64,000 bases of DNA, taken from Rhizobium sp. CF122 (GTDB taxonomy: Bacteria; Pseudomonadota; Alphaproteobacteria; Rhizobiales; Rhizobiaceae). Below, in pieces: positions 35,401-43,028 of this stretch; the stretch's first letter is position 1, and the number at the start of each line of letters is the position of its first letter. The position numbers and the translations under genes are program-made. The DNA is taken from the NCBI RefSeq assembly GCF_000282035.1, contig NZ_AKKA01000079.1, forward strand, positions 1 to 64,000, written 5' to 3'. The notes below the pieces were generated by a model, which worked only from the letters and a program-made list of their open reading frames with translations, made no database searches and was not told where the DNA came from.

Positions 35401-36015
35401 CTTAGCCCGTCCGGCGTCGGAACTATCGTTGATGATGGTGCCGATGACCTCCTCATCGCCTCCCCGCTTTTCGCCGAAAAAGGCAAGCCCGATCGCTCGC
35501 TCGAGAAGGGGCGGCTTCTCCACCGCATGCTGCAGACGCTGCCGGATGTGCCGCGTGGTGAACAGGCGGATGCGGCTGTGCGCTACACCAAGCGTGCCGC
35601 GTCGTTCTGGCCGGAAGCGGAACGGCAGCAACTGGTCGATTCGGTGGTGAAACTATTGCGGGACCCGAGCCTCGAATCCGTATTCTCAACCCATGCACAG
35701 GCGGAAGTCTCGGTCATGGGCACGCTGACGATCGGCGGAGTCGACCACGCTGTTTCGGGTCGCGTCGATAGAATGGCAGTCTTCGACGAGCGCGTCGTGG
35801 TGCTCGACTATAAGACCAATCGTGTCCCGCCGCAGACGGCAGAGGCGATCCCTTTTGCCCACAAGGCGCAGCTTGCCATCTATCGTGAAATCCTGGCACC
35901 GCTCTACCCTGGCAAGCGTATCGATTGCGTGCTCGTCTATACCGAAAACGGCTCCGTTCACACGCTGACGCCGGACGCTTTGGCGTCGGCGCTTGCGCAA
36001 CTTGAGACAAAGTGA
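32464..36015 (+). CDS. addA: Double-strand break repair helicase AddA
   Basis: UvrD-like SF1 helicase and nuclease partner of AddB, 1183 residues. Walker A is SANAGSGKTHVLTQRV; ILCLTYTKAAASEMSNR is motif Ia; HILVDEAQDTSPIQW is the Walker B; FAVGDEKQSIYSFQGA is motif III; RRLLYVAMTRAADRL is motif VI. The C-terminal nuclease carries VVVLDYKTNRVPP. I chose the ATG at 32464 (MNDEPTLPEDDD), overlapping addB by 8 bp; the frame is open upstream inside addB without family similarity. trxA lies 72 bp downstream. Confidence 0.97.
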   Translation: MNDEPTLPEDDDPLAWTSWTTIQQSIASDPQRSAWVSANAGSGKTHVLTQRVIRLLLAGARPSAILCLTYTKAAASEMSNRVFERLSEWAVLPDEELEERIARIEGKAPDAGKRAEARRLFAKALETPGGLKIQTIHAFCEALLHQFPLEANVAGHFSVLDDRAAATLLADARRFLLTATTPEDDPALAEAFGYVLNLGDESGLENLLEEIIANRNAIRAFTQDAERKGGLDVVLRKKLRLSANDTATGIAEEYWPLPGLTGSVLDRYLDVADQKGGAKAHEIAAGLRSLVRERDSARRASLLEKIFLTGKGEPKTDSQFLVKAMSSEAPELIDAVAAARAHVVLCRDRLKTARMYEATRAALILADRLNKDYDDLKKQRSQLDFEDLITRTAELLNKSDVGPWIHYKLDQGIDHILVDEAQDTSPIQWSVIQSLAADFFSGESARNAVRTLFAVGDEKQSIYSFQGARPERFSQESQQTRRRVSQGGLAFSTVRLPLSFRSTSDVLAAVDHIFTPAENARGLSATGEPVVHRSNRIGHPGAVDLWEMVAPEVTIKEEDWTAPFDATPESAPASVLARRIAHTIGNLVGKETIVEKGKERLIEAGDILVLVRKRDAFVNALTRALKRRGDIPVAGADRLRLTSHIAVQDLVALGRFLLLPEDDLSLAALMKSPLLDLGEDDVFAVAALRAEGETAWTHVQKFAADGSARFETAVTRLKLFLDESKSLSVHDFYARVLGCHGGRRQFLARLGTEVSDILDEFLTFALDHESAGLPGLQSFISTLEIEAPEVKREQDKGRNEVRIMTVHASKGLEAPIVFLVDGGSKAFTPSHMPKLRLLEQEQGEPPMPAWVPLGDLSNSLTQADATRIQSLAEQEYRRLLYVAMTRAADRLTVCGYRGIRPNTDTWHAMISAAMTDSHPHVSAATFSGPDDSWAGIKWRVPRVERSFERLGRIQQTARQESIPPSLDRPLPPRKQLPRPLSPSGVGTIVDDGADDLLIASPLFAEKGKPDRSLEKGRLLHRMLQTLPDVPRGEQADAAVRYTKRAASFWPEAERQQLVDSVVKLLRDPSLESVFSTHAQAEVSVMGTLTIGGVDHAVSGRVDRMAVFDERVVVLDYKTNRVPPQTAEAIPFAHKAQLAIYREILAPLYPGKRIDCVLVYTENGSVHTLTPDALASALAQLETK

Positions 36016-36087
36016 AATACCGGGCATTGAAATGCCCGCACCGCACGCTCACATGTGTTTCAACAGGAATCCGTAAAGGAGCAGCCT

Positions 36088-36408
36088 ATGGCTACCGTAA
36101 AAGTCGATATCAACAACTTCCAGTCGGAAGTTCTGGAATCCGCAGAACCCGTCGTCGTCGATTTCTGGGCTGAATGGTGCGGCCCGTGCAAGATGATCGC
36201 CCCCAGCCTCGAAGAACTCGCCATCGAGTTTCAGGGCAAGGTGAAAGTCGCCAAGCTCAACATCGATGAGAACCCGGAACTCGCCGCCCAGTTTGGCGTC
36301 CGTTCCATTCCGACACTCGCCATATTCAAGGCCGGCGAAGTTGCTGACATCAAGGTTGGCGCTGCCCCGAAGACCGCTCTTTCGAGCTGGATCTCAAGCG
36401 CCGCTTAA
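36088..36408 (+). CDS. trxA: Thioredoxin
   Basis: Cytosolic disulfide reductase of 106 residues with the active-site WAEWCGPCKMI and the cis-proline loop RSIPTLAIF. I chose the ATG at 36088 (MATVKVDINNF) because it has a strong ribosome-binding site (AAAGGAG) and the standard length; the frame is open 11 codons further up. It may be transcribed from within or after addA. A strong T-tailed hairpin follows. Confidence 0.98.
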   Translation: MATVKVDINNFQSEVLESAEPVVVDFWAEWCGPCKMIAPSLEELAIEFQGKVKVAKLNIDENPELAAQFGVRSIPTLAIFKAGEVADIKVGAAPKTALSSWISSAA

Positions 36409-36431
36409 TTTACCCATAAGCAGATACGAAG

Positions 36432-36461
36432 AAGCCCGGCATTTGACCGGGCTTTTTTTAT
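36432..36461. terminator. Intrinsic terminator after trxA, overlapping the folC end
   Basis: GCCCGG (36434-36439) pairs with CCGGGC (36447-36452), followed by a run of eight T. The convergent folC stop lies in the T-tract. Confidence 0.85.
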
Positions 36462-37810
36462 TTCGGAGGCGTGCCATTGTCAGCAAGCACATCGCCTACA
36501 AGATAAAGAGAGCCGCCTATCAGGATGCGCGGCGGATGGGCCTGTTCAAAGGCACCTTCCTTGATTGCCTCCAACGCGTCACTGACGGTCGACATCGGTT
36601 CTGCGACGAGACCCGCATCGTAGGCGGCGTTTGCCAGGATGACCGGGTCTATCATCGCCTCGCTGCCGCGAATCGGCACGCAATAGACCTTCTCCGCCAA
36701 TCCCTTGAAAGCCTTGAAGTATCCAACCGGATCCTTGGTGTTGATCATGCCTATGATCAGGAAGAGTGGCCGCGGCTGCCTTTCCTCGTAATTTGCCATA
36801 GCTTCGGCGATGACCTCGCCTGCACCGGGATTGTGGCCGCCGTCAACCCAGATTTCTGCCTTGGCCGGGGCACTGGCCATCAGGTGTCCTTCGTTCAGAC
36901 GCTGAAGGCGGCCCGGCCACTCGACCGACAGCAGCGCCTTTTCCATCATCGCTTCGGTCACCGTGAAGCCCGCAGCCTTGACGGCACGCATCGCGGCAGC
37001 GGCATTGGCATATTGGTGACGGCCCGGAAGGCGCGGCAAGGGCAGGTCGGCGAGACCGAACTCATCCTGATAAACGAGGCGCCCATATTCCTCATGTGCC
37101 ATATAATCCTGGCCGAAGACGGCGGTCGGGCAGTTCAACCGTTCGGCGGTCGACATCAGAACGTCGAGTGCGGCATCGTATTCCTGCTTGCCGATGACCA
37201 CCGGGCAACGACGTTTCATGATGCCGGCCTTTTCGGCCGCGATCAGTTCGACCCGATCCCCGAGATAGGGCTGGTGGTCCAAGGAAATCGGCATGATGAC
37301 CGAGACGGCGGGATCGGAAATGACGTTCGTCGCATCGAAACGGCCGCCGAGGCCAACCTCGATAATGGCGGCATCGGCCGGATGCTCTGAAAACAGTATG
37401 AAGGTGACGGCCGTCAGGATCTCGAAAACGGTGATCTTCTGCCCGTCATTGGCGGCCGCGACGCGCCGCACCGCCTCTGCAAAAACGGCATCATCCACGA
37501 GTTGCCCACGGCCACCCTTGACGCCGATCCGGTAGCGTTCGTGCCAGTTGACCAAATGCGGAGAGGTATGGACATGGGCGCTGTAACCGCCAGCCTCAAG
37601 CAACGCCCGGCAAAACGCCGTCACGGAGCCCTTGCCGTTCGTGCCTGCCACATGGATGACGGGCGGCAGCTTCGTCTGCGGATCACCGAGGATGGAAAGG
37701 AGCCGTGTGATGCGATCCAGGGAAAGATCAAAGCCCTTGGGATGCAATCCCATGAGCTTGTCGATTTCCTGCGCTGCTTCACTCACTGCGGCTTGGCCCC
37801 TGGGTATCAT
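36458..37810 (-). CDS. folC: Bifunctional folylpolyglutamate synthase / dihydrofolate synthase
   Basis: Adds glutamate to dihydropteroate and extends the folate polyglutamate tail. ATP-binding IHVAGTNGKGSVTAFCRALL near residue 55; EVGLGGRFDATNVI and ISLDHQPYLGD are Mur-ligase-like family signatures; WVDGGHNPGAGEVI lies in the C-terminal domain. 450 residues. Last gene of the leftward trpF-trpB-trpA-accD-folC cluster, 27 bp after accD; accD-folC adjacency is common in many bacteria. Confidence 0.96.
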   Translation of the reverse strand: MIPRGQAAVSEAAQEIDKLMGLHPKGFDLSLDRITRLLSILGDPQTKLPPVIHVAGTNGKGSVTAFCRALLEAGGYSAHVHTSPHLVNWHERYRIGVKGGRGQLVDDAVFAEAVRRVAAANDGQKITVFEILTAVTFILFSEHPADAAIIEVGLGGRFDATNVISDPAVSVIMPISLDHQPYLGDRVELIAAEKAGIMKRRCPVVIGKQEYDAALDVLMSTAERLNCPTAVFGQDYMAHEEYGRLVYQDEFGLADLPLPRLPGRHQYANAAAAMRAVKAAGFTVTEAMMEKALLSVEWPGRLQRLNEGHLMASAPAKAEIWVDGGHNPGAGEVIAEAMANYEERQPRPLFLIIGMINTKDPVGYFKAFKGLAEKVYCVPIRGSEAMIDPVILANAAYDAGLVAEPMSTVSDALEAIKEGAFEQAHPPRILIGGSLYLVGDVLADNGTPPK

Positions 37811-37837
37811 CGCTCAACCCGCCTGTGATTGGTTTGA

Positions 37838-38743
37838 TCAGGCGCTCGCGGCTATCGCGAGCGTCCCGCTGTTTTCCTTGGAAAGCGCCGCAGCCGGCTT
37901 CTTCGTCAGGATCTTCAAGACACGTGCCAGCGTATCCGGAATATCGTGGCGCTTGACCACCATATCGACCATGCCGTGTTCCAGCAGGTATTCGGACGTC
38001 TGGAAGCCTTCCGGAAGCTTTTCGCGAATCGTCTGCTCAATGACGCGCTTGCCGGCAAAGCAGATCTCCGCGCCGGGCTCGGCCAGGTGCAGGTCGCCGA
38101 GCATCGCGTAAGACGCCGTGACGCCGCCGGTCGTCGGGTTCGTCAGAACAACGATGTAAGGCTGCCCCGCCTCCTTCAGCATGTCGACTGCAACGGTCGT
38201 GCGCGGCAGCTGCATGAGCGACAGGATGCCTTCCTGCATGCGAGCGCCACCCGAAGCCGGGAACATGACCAGCGGGCACTTCTCTGCGATGGCACGTTCG
38301 AATGCCTTGACGATCGCCTCGCCGGCAGCAATGCCGAGCGAACCGCCCATGAAGTTGAACTCATGGACGACAGCGACGAGCTTCAGACCGCGAACCTTGC
38401 CGACGCCGGCAACGATCGTGTCTTCCTGATCGGTCTTGATGCGGCTGTCGCGAAGGCGATCGGTGTATTTCTTTGAATCGCGAAACTTCAGCGGGTCCTG
38501 CGCGACCTTCGGCTGTACCAGCGCTTCAAAGGCGCCCTCATCGAAAAGATCGGTAAGGCGAGCCTTCGCCGGCATCTTCATATGATAGCCGGAGGCCGGA
38601 ATGACCCACTTGTTGTCTTCCAGATCCTTATGGAAAACCATCTCACCCGTTTCCGGGCACTTGATCCAGAGGTTCTCCGGCACTTCGCGGCGGCCCAGCA
38701 TGGAATTGATGCGGGGGCGGACGTAGTTGGTGATCCAGTTCAA
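37838..38743 (-). CDS. accD: Acetyl-CoA carboxylase carboxyltransferase subunit beta
   Basis: Beta half of the carboxyltransferase that forms malonyl-CoA for fatty-acid synthesis. The core is well conserved (RDSKKYTDRLRDS, EFNFMGGSLGIAAGEA, FPASGGARMQEGILSLMQ, GGVTASYAMLGD, PGAEICFAGKRVIEQTIRE). The N-terminal zinc ribbon is degenerate: where E. coli has four cysteines, this reads WIKCPETGEMVFHKDL then VIPASGYHMKM, with only the first cysteine left. 301 residues. Located 39 bp after trpA and 27 bp before folC. Confidence 0.97.
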   Translation of the reverse strand: MNWITNYVRPRINSMLGRREVPENLWIKCPETGEMVFHKDLEDNKWVIPASGYHMKMPAKARLTDLFDEGAFEALVQPKVAQDPLKFRDSKKYTDRLRDSRIKTDQEDTIVAGVGKVRGLKLVAVVHEFNFMGGSLGIAAGEAIVKAFERAIAEKCPLVMFPASGGARMQEGILSLMQLPRTTVAVDMLKEAGQPYIVVLTNPTTGGVTASYAMLGDLHLAEPGAEICFAGKRVIEQTIREKLPEGFQTSEYLLEHGMVDMVVKRHDIPDTLARVLKILTKKPAAALSKENSGTLAIAASA

Positions 38744-38782
38744 GTCGAAAACTCCTGATTGACTCTTGCCAATGTGGGGAAA

Positions 38783-39622
38783 CTATTCGGCAGCAACAAG
38801 GCGCGCCGAGCGTGTACCCGTTGACAATCCACGAACAAGCGTGGCGACGGCCTGGACGGTATCGGCGGTCGCCTTGCCGTCCTTGGTGAGGCTCGTTGCC
38901 ACCTGATTGACGATTGCGGTGCCGACAACAACACCATCCGCCGAGCTGCCAATGACCTTTGCGTGGTCGGCGGTCTTCACGCCGAAACCGACACAGACGG
39001 GCAGATTGGTGTGCTGCTTGATGCGCTTGACGGCACCCGACACGAGAGAGGGGTCCGGCAGGGCCGAACCGGTGATGCCATTCATCGAGACGTAATAGAC
39101 GAAGCCGGAAGTGTTCCGCAGAACGGTCGGCAAGCGCTTCTCGTCGGTCGTCGGTGTTGCGAGACGAATGAAATTGATGCCTTTCTTGAGGGCGGGAATG
39201 CAGAGTTCGTCATCCATCTCCGGCGGAAGGTCGACGACGATGAGCCCGTCGATGCCGGCTGCCAACGCGTCGTCCAGGAACTTCTCCACGCCGTAGATGT
39301 AGATCGGGTTGTAATACCCCATCATCACGATCGGAGTGGCGTCGTCGGTCTTGCGGAAATCGGCGGCAAGCTGCAGCGTCTTCTTCAGCGTCTGGCCACC
39401 CTTCAGAGCGCGCTGGCCTGCCATCTGGATCGCCGGGCCATCGGCCATCGGATCGGAGAACGGCATGCCGAGCTCGATGACGTCAGAGCCAGCTTCGGGG
39501 AGCGCCTTCATGATGCCGAGCGAGGTTTCGTAGTCCGGATCCCCGCCCATAAAATAGGTGACGAGTGCCGGCCGGCCTTCCGCCTTCAGATCGGCGAAGC
39601 GTTTATCCATACGTGCGGTCAT
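38783..39622 (-). CDS. trpA: Tryptophan synthase alpha chain
   Basis: Cleaves indole-glycerol phosphate to indole and glyceraldehyde-3-phosphate. Catalytic glutamate in VIELGMPFSDPMADGPAIQ, catalytic aspartate in GLIVVDLPPEM, and phosphate loop VCVGFGVKTADHA. 279 residues. It starts 3 bp after the trpB stop, so the two subunits are made together. Confidence 0.98.
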   Translation of the reverse strand: MTARMDKRFADLKAEGRPALVTYFMGGDPDYETSLGIMKALPEAGSDVIELGMPFSDPMADGPAIQMAGQRALKGGQTLKKTLQLAADFRKTDDATPIVMMGYYNPIYIYGVEKFLDDALAAGIDGLIVVDLPPEMDDELCIPALKKGINFIRLATPTTDEKRLPTVLRNTSGFVYYVSMNGITGSALPDPSLVSGAVKRIKQHTNLPVCVGFGVKTADHAKVIGSSADGVVVGTAIVNQVATSLTKDGKATADTVQAVATLVRGLSTGTRSARLVAAE

Positions 39623-39625
39623 GAC

Positions 39626-40852
39626 TTACTCACCCATTCCCAGAATCTTGCCGACAGTGAAGATGTCCTTGTCGCCGCGGCCGGAGAGGTTCATCAGGAT
39701 GATCTCGTCCTTGCCCATCTTCGGGGCGCGCTTGATGACTTCGGCCAGAGCGTGCGATGGCTCGAGCGCCGGAATGATGCCTTCAAGGCGTGTGAGCGTC
39801 TGGAAGGCTTCGAGCGCCTCATGGTCCATGATCGGTACATATTCGACACGGCCGATGTCGTTCAGGTAGGAATGCTCGGGGCCGATACCGGGATAGTCGA
39901 GACCCGCGGAAATCGAATGGCCCTCCTTGATCTGACCGTCGCCATCCTGCAGCAGGTAAGTGCGATTGCCATGCAGAACGCCCGGCGAACCCGCGGTGAT
40001 CGAGGCACAGTGCTCGTCGCCGTCGAGGCCCTTGCCGCCGGCCTCGACGCCGACCATCTTGACGCCCTCGTCATCGAGGAACGGATGGAAAATGCCGATC
40101 GCGTTCGAACCGCCGCCGACGGCAGCGATGACGAGATCCGGCAGGCGGCCTTCGGCTTCCAAGATTTGTTCACGGGCTTCGGTGCCGATGACGGCCTGAA
40201 AGTCGCGGACCATTTCCGGATAGGGATGCGGGCCGGCAGCCGTGCCGATCAAGTAGTAAGTGTCGTCGACGTTCGTGACCCAGTCGCGCAGCGCCTCGTT
40301 CATGGCGTCCTTGAGCGTGCCGTGGCCGGCAGTCACGGGCTTCACTTCGGCACCGAGCAGCTTCATGCGGAACACGTTCGGCGCCTGGCGCTCGACATCG
40401 GTCGCGCCCATGTAAACGACGCAGGGGAGCCCGAAGCGGGCGGCGACGGTCGCAGATGCAACGCCATGCTGGCCGGCGCCGGTTTCAGCGATGATACGGG
40501 TCTTGCCCATGCGCTTGGCAAGCAGGATCTGGCCGATGCAATTGTTGATCTTGTGCGAACCGGTGTGGTTCAGCTCCTCGCGCTTGAAGTAGATCTTCGC
40601 GCCACCGAGTTCAGCCGTCAGGCGCTCGGCGAAATAGAGCGGGCTCGGTCGGCCGATATAGTGAGCGCCGAGATGCTTCAGTTCAGCCTGAAATTCCGGA
40701 TCGTTCTTCGCCTTGTTCCACTCGTCCTGCAGGTCGAGGATCAAAGGCATCAGCGTCTCGGCGACGAAACGGCCGCCGTAGATACCGAAACGGCCGTCTT
40801 CATCGGGGCCGGAGCGGAAGGAATTCGGTTTTGGCGTCTGGTTCACTCTCAA
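39626..40852 (-). CDS. trpB: Tryptophan synthase beta chain
   Basis: PLP enzyme that condenses indole with serine. The PLP lysine is in LNHTGSHKINNCIGQ, the phosphate-binding loop is AVGGGSNAIG, and the gate region AGLDYPGIGPEHSYL matches the TrpB1 type. 408 residues. Its ATG overlaps the trpF stop by 4 bp. Confidence 0.98.
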   Translation of the reverse strand: MRVNQTPKPNSFRSGPDEDGRFGIYGGRFVAETLMPLILDLQDEWNKAKNDPEFQAELKHLGAHYIGRPSPLYFAERLTAELGGAKIYFKREELNHTGSHKINNCIGQILLAKRMGKTRIIAETGAGQHGVASATVAARFGLPCVVYMGATDVERQAPNVFRMKLLGAEVKPVTAGHGTLKDAMNEALRDWVTNVDDTYYLIGTAAGPHPYPEMVRDFQAVIGTEAREQILEAEGRLPDLVIAAVGGGSNAIGIFHPFLDDEGVKMVGVEAGGKGLDGDEHCASITAGSPGVLHGNRTYLLQDGDGQIKEGHSISAGLDYPGIGPEHSYLNDIGRVEYVPIMDHEALEAFQTLTRLEGIIPALEPSHALAEVIKRAPKMGKDEIILMNLSGRGDKDIFTVGKILGMGE

Positions 40853-41517
40853 CTCCCTGAGGCCGTTTCGGGTTGATTGGCCCTCTCGACCGCATCGAAA
40901 AACTCATCGATCATTGCGACGTTCTTGACGCCGGGTGCGCTTTCGACACCGGAGGACGCGTCGATCCCCGGCGCCTTCGTAATGGCAAGCGCCTCGGCAA
41001 TGTTACCTTTGTTCAAGCCACCGGAAAGCATGTAATCCACATTGTCGTCAAGCCAAGTGAGCAGGCTCCAATCGAAGGAAACCCCGTTGCCGCCGGGCAA
41101 ATCCGATCCTTTCGGCGGCTTCGCATCGAAGAGGAAGCGGTCGGCAATGCCGATATAGGCCTCGACCCGCTTCAGATCATCGGCCGTCCGCACAGAAAAC
41201 GCCTTCATGACAGGTAGCCCGTAGATCGCCTTTATGGTCAGAACGCGCTCGGGGCTTTCGTCGCCATGCAGTTGCAGGATATCGGGTCTAAGGAGCGCTA
41301 CGATTTCATCGAGATCGTCGTTGCTTGGATTGACGACGACAGCAACAATCTTGGCCTTGCCGCGGGCAGGCTCCGCAAGCTTGCCAGCAATGTCGGGCTC
41401 GACGTAGCGAGGGCTCTTCTCAAAGAAGATGAAGCCGATATGCGTGGCACCCCGCGCGAGGGCGCGATCGATTGTTTCAGCCGTCTTCAGCCCGCAGATT
41501 TTGATATCCGGTTTCAT
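40849..41517 (-). CDS. trpF: Phosphoribosylanthranilate isomerase
   Basis: Third step of tryptophan synthesis, an Amadori rearrangement on a TIM barrel. General-base cysteine in IKICGLKTAETID, general-acid aspartate in FLFDAKPPKG, phosphate segments MLSGGLNKGNI and GIDASSGVESAPGVKN. 222 residues. First gene of the leftward trpF-trpB-trpA-accD-folC cluster. The other trp genes (trpE, D, C) are not here, as is usual in rhizobia. Confidence 0.97.
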   Translation of the reverse strand: MKPDIKICGLKTAETIDRALARGATHIGFIFFEKSPRYVEPDIAGKLAEPARGKAKIVAVVVNPSNDDLDEIVALLRPDILQLHGDESPERVLTIKAIYGLPVMKAFSVRTADDLKRVEAYIGIADRFLFDAKPPKGSDLPGGNGVSFDWSLLTWLDDNVDYMLSGGLNKGNIAEALAITKAPGIDASSGVESAPGVKNVAMIDEFFDAVERANQPETASGS

Positions 41518-41591
41518 GGCAGCGAAGTGACACGAAATGCGATTGGAGTCGAGCCAAATCGCGACAAAAGCTGAATTTTAGAAGCCTTACG

Positions 41592-42359
41592 TCACTCGAA
41601 ATCGATGGCATGAAGCTGGCTGCCATGGCGCTTCAACCAGGCCTTCGCCTCTTCCATGTGCGGGCAGAGCTTTTTGCAGAGCGCCCAGAAGCGCGGTCCA
41701 TGATTCATCTCCTTGAGATGCGCGACTTCATGGGCCGACAGGTAGTCGACGACGGACGGCGGCGCCATGATGATACGCCAGGAAAAGCTCAGGTTTCCCT
41801 CCGACGAGCAGGAACCCCATCGACTGCGGGTGTCCTTCACGGCGATCGACCTGATCGGCGCATTAATCGAGCGGGCATGCAGTGTTGCCAGCCTCTCGAG
41901 ATCGGCCCGCGCTTCCTTCTTCAGGAACGTGGCAATCCGGCGGCCGAGATGCTCAGGCATGCCGCTGACCTTCAACACCGGCTTGCCATCAACGACGATC
42001 GCTTCCGTCAGGCCGCGAAGGCTGCCGGTGTGGTGAATACGATGAGATGCGCCACGAATTAGAATGGTGCCACCGTCCCGCAGGCCACAGTCGCTCGAGA
42101 ATTTGGCAAGTTTGGTGAGTAGCCAGCCCTGATGGCGGTCGAGGAAGGCGTTCACTTCACGTTGCGCCAACCCGCTCGGGATTGTCATCCTCAGGGCTCG
42201 TCCGCCTGGCTCGATGCGCAAGGTGATGCGGGTTGCCCGCTCGTGCTGCTTGATTGTCAGCGGCATCCGGCGGCCGGCCACTTCAAGCGTTCGCGTCTCG
42301 GGCGGAGCCGGTTTTCGAACGCTACGGCGTGGCTTTGCGAGGAGCGGGGACATCGGCAT
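41592..42359 (-). CDS. YgjP-like (DUF45) zinc metallopeptidase-type protein
   Basis: 255-residue member of the SprT/WLM-like YgjP family, often annotated as M48 family metallopeptidase. The zinc motif HEVAH is in LSAHEVAHLKEMNHGPRFW, with the further histidine in NHGP; DTRSRWGSCSSEGNLSFSWRI is the family signature. The N-terminal domain (RRMPLTIKQHERATRITLRI) is the usual nucleic-acid-binding-like extension. No signal peptide, so it acts in the cytosol. The substrate is unknown. Confidence 0.88.
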   Translation of the reverse strand: MPMSPLLAKPRRSVRKPAPPETRTLEVAGRRMPLTIKQHERATRITLRIEPGGRALRMTIPSGLAQREVNAFLDRHQGWLLTKLAKFSSDCGLRDGGTILIRGASHRIHHTGSLRGLTEAIVVDGKPVLKVSGMPEHLGRRIATFLKKEARADLERLATLHARSINAPIRSIAVKDTRSRWGSCSSEGNLSFSWRIIMAPPSVVDYLSAHEVAHLKEMNHGPRFWALCKKLCPHMEEAKAWLKRHGSQLHAIDFE

Positions 42360-42391
42360 TTTCTACATGATTCGCTGGAATTGCGGGCAAA

Positions 42392-42418
42392 GAAAAGCCG
42401 GCATCGAGGATGCCGGTT
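42392..42418 (-). terminator. Intrinsic terminator of the DUF2852 gene
   Basis: CCGGCATC (42398-42405) pairs with GATGCCGG (42409-42416). On the minus strand it follows the gene by about 30 bp and ends in CTTTTCTTT. Confidence 0.8.
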
Positions 42419-42448
42419 CAAAGTTTCAGTGCTGAACAGTCCTGGGGA

Positions 42449-42883
42449 TCACGGAGTCTGGTATTCTGCTACCGGACCGTTGTCGTCGCGCTTGGCGTTC
42501 TTGCGATCGCGCATGAAGCGGTCGAACTCTTCCTGATCCTTAGCGCGGCGCAGTTCGCGTACGTAGGAATCGAATTCCTCGCGCATTTCATCAAGCTTGC
42601 GACGCTCTTCTTCCAGCCGGTCGAGCTCGGCCTTCCGCCAATCGTCGAAGGCGACATTGCCTGTCGAGAAATGAGGGCGATAACGGCCATGCGAACGTCG
42701 GCAGCCGGCGAAGAATCCATCGGCGGTGCTGTTTGCATCACGCTTGAAACCGCGCAAACGCTCCCCAAAGATGATATAGGCGAGCATGGCGAGACCCAGA
42801 GGCCAGAAAACCACGAAGCCGAGGATCATCAGGGCAATGGTAGCCGGAGTCCAATCCGGCCGAAGCAATGCTGACTGGTTCAT
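42449..42883 (-). CDS. DUF2852 membrane protein
   Basis: 144-residue protein with one or two close membrane segments near the N-terminus (TIALMILGFVVFWPLGLAML), followed by a long charged helix rich in Glu, Arg and Lys (WRKAELDRLEEERRKLDEMR and REFDS-like continuation to FDRFMRDRK), likely a coiled coil. This matches the DUF2852 family found in alphaproteobacteria. I chose the ATG at 42883 (MNQSALLRPDW). Function unknown. A 145-bp gap upstream shows no recognised element. Confidence 0.82.
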   Translation of the reverse strand: MNQSALLRPDWTPATIALMILGFVVFWPLGLAMLAYIIFGERLRGFKRDANSTADGFFAGCRRSHGRYRPHFSTGNVAFDDWRKAELDRLEEERRKLDEMREEFDSYVRELRRAKDQEEFDRFMRDRKNAKRDDNGPVAEYQTP

Positions 42884-43028
42884 CGTGCGGTGTCCTCGCA
42901 TTTTCCGCGCCCGGCGAGATGCCGAACGCTGGAATCGATGTGGTTACACCCCCAGCCAGCTTCAAGGCAGTCCGCGCCCAAATCGGACAACACTTTGAAA
43001 TGAAATCACTAATTCAGATGCTCCTAAA

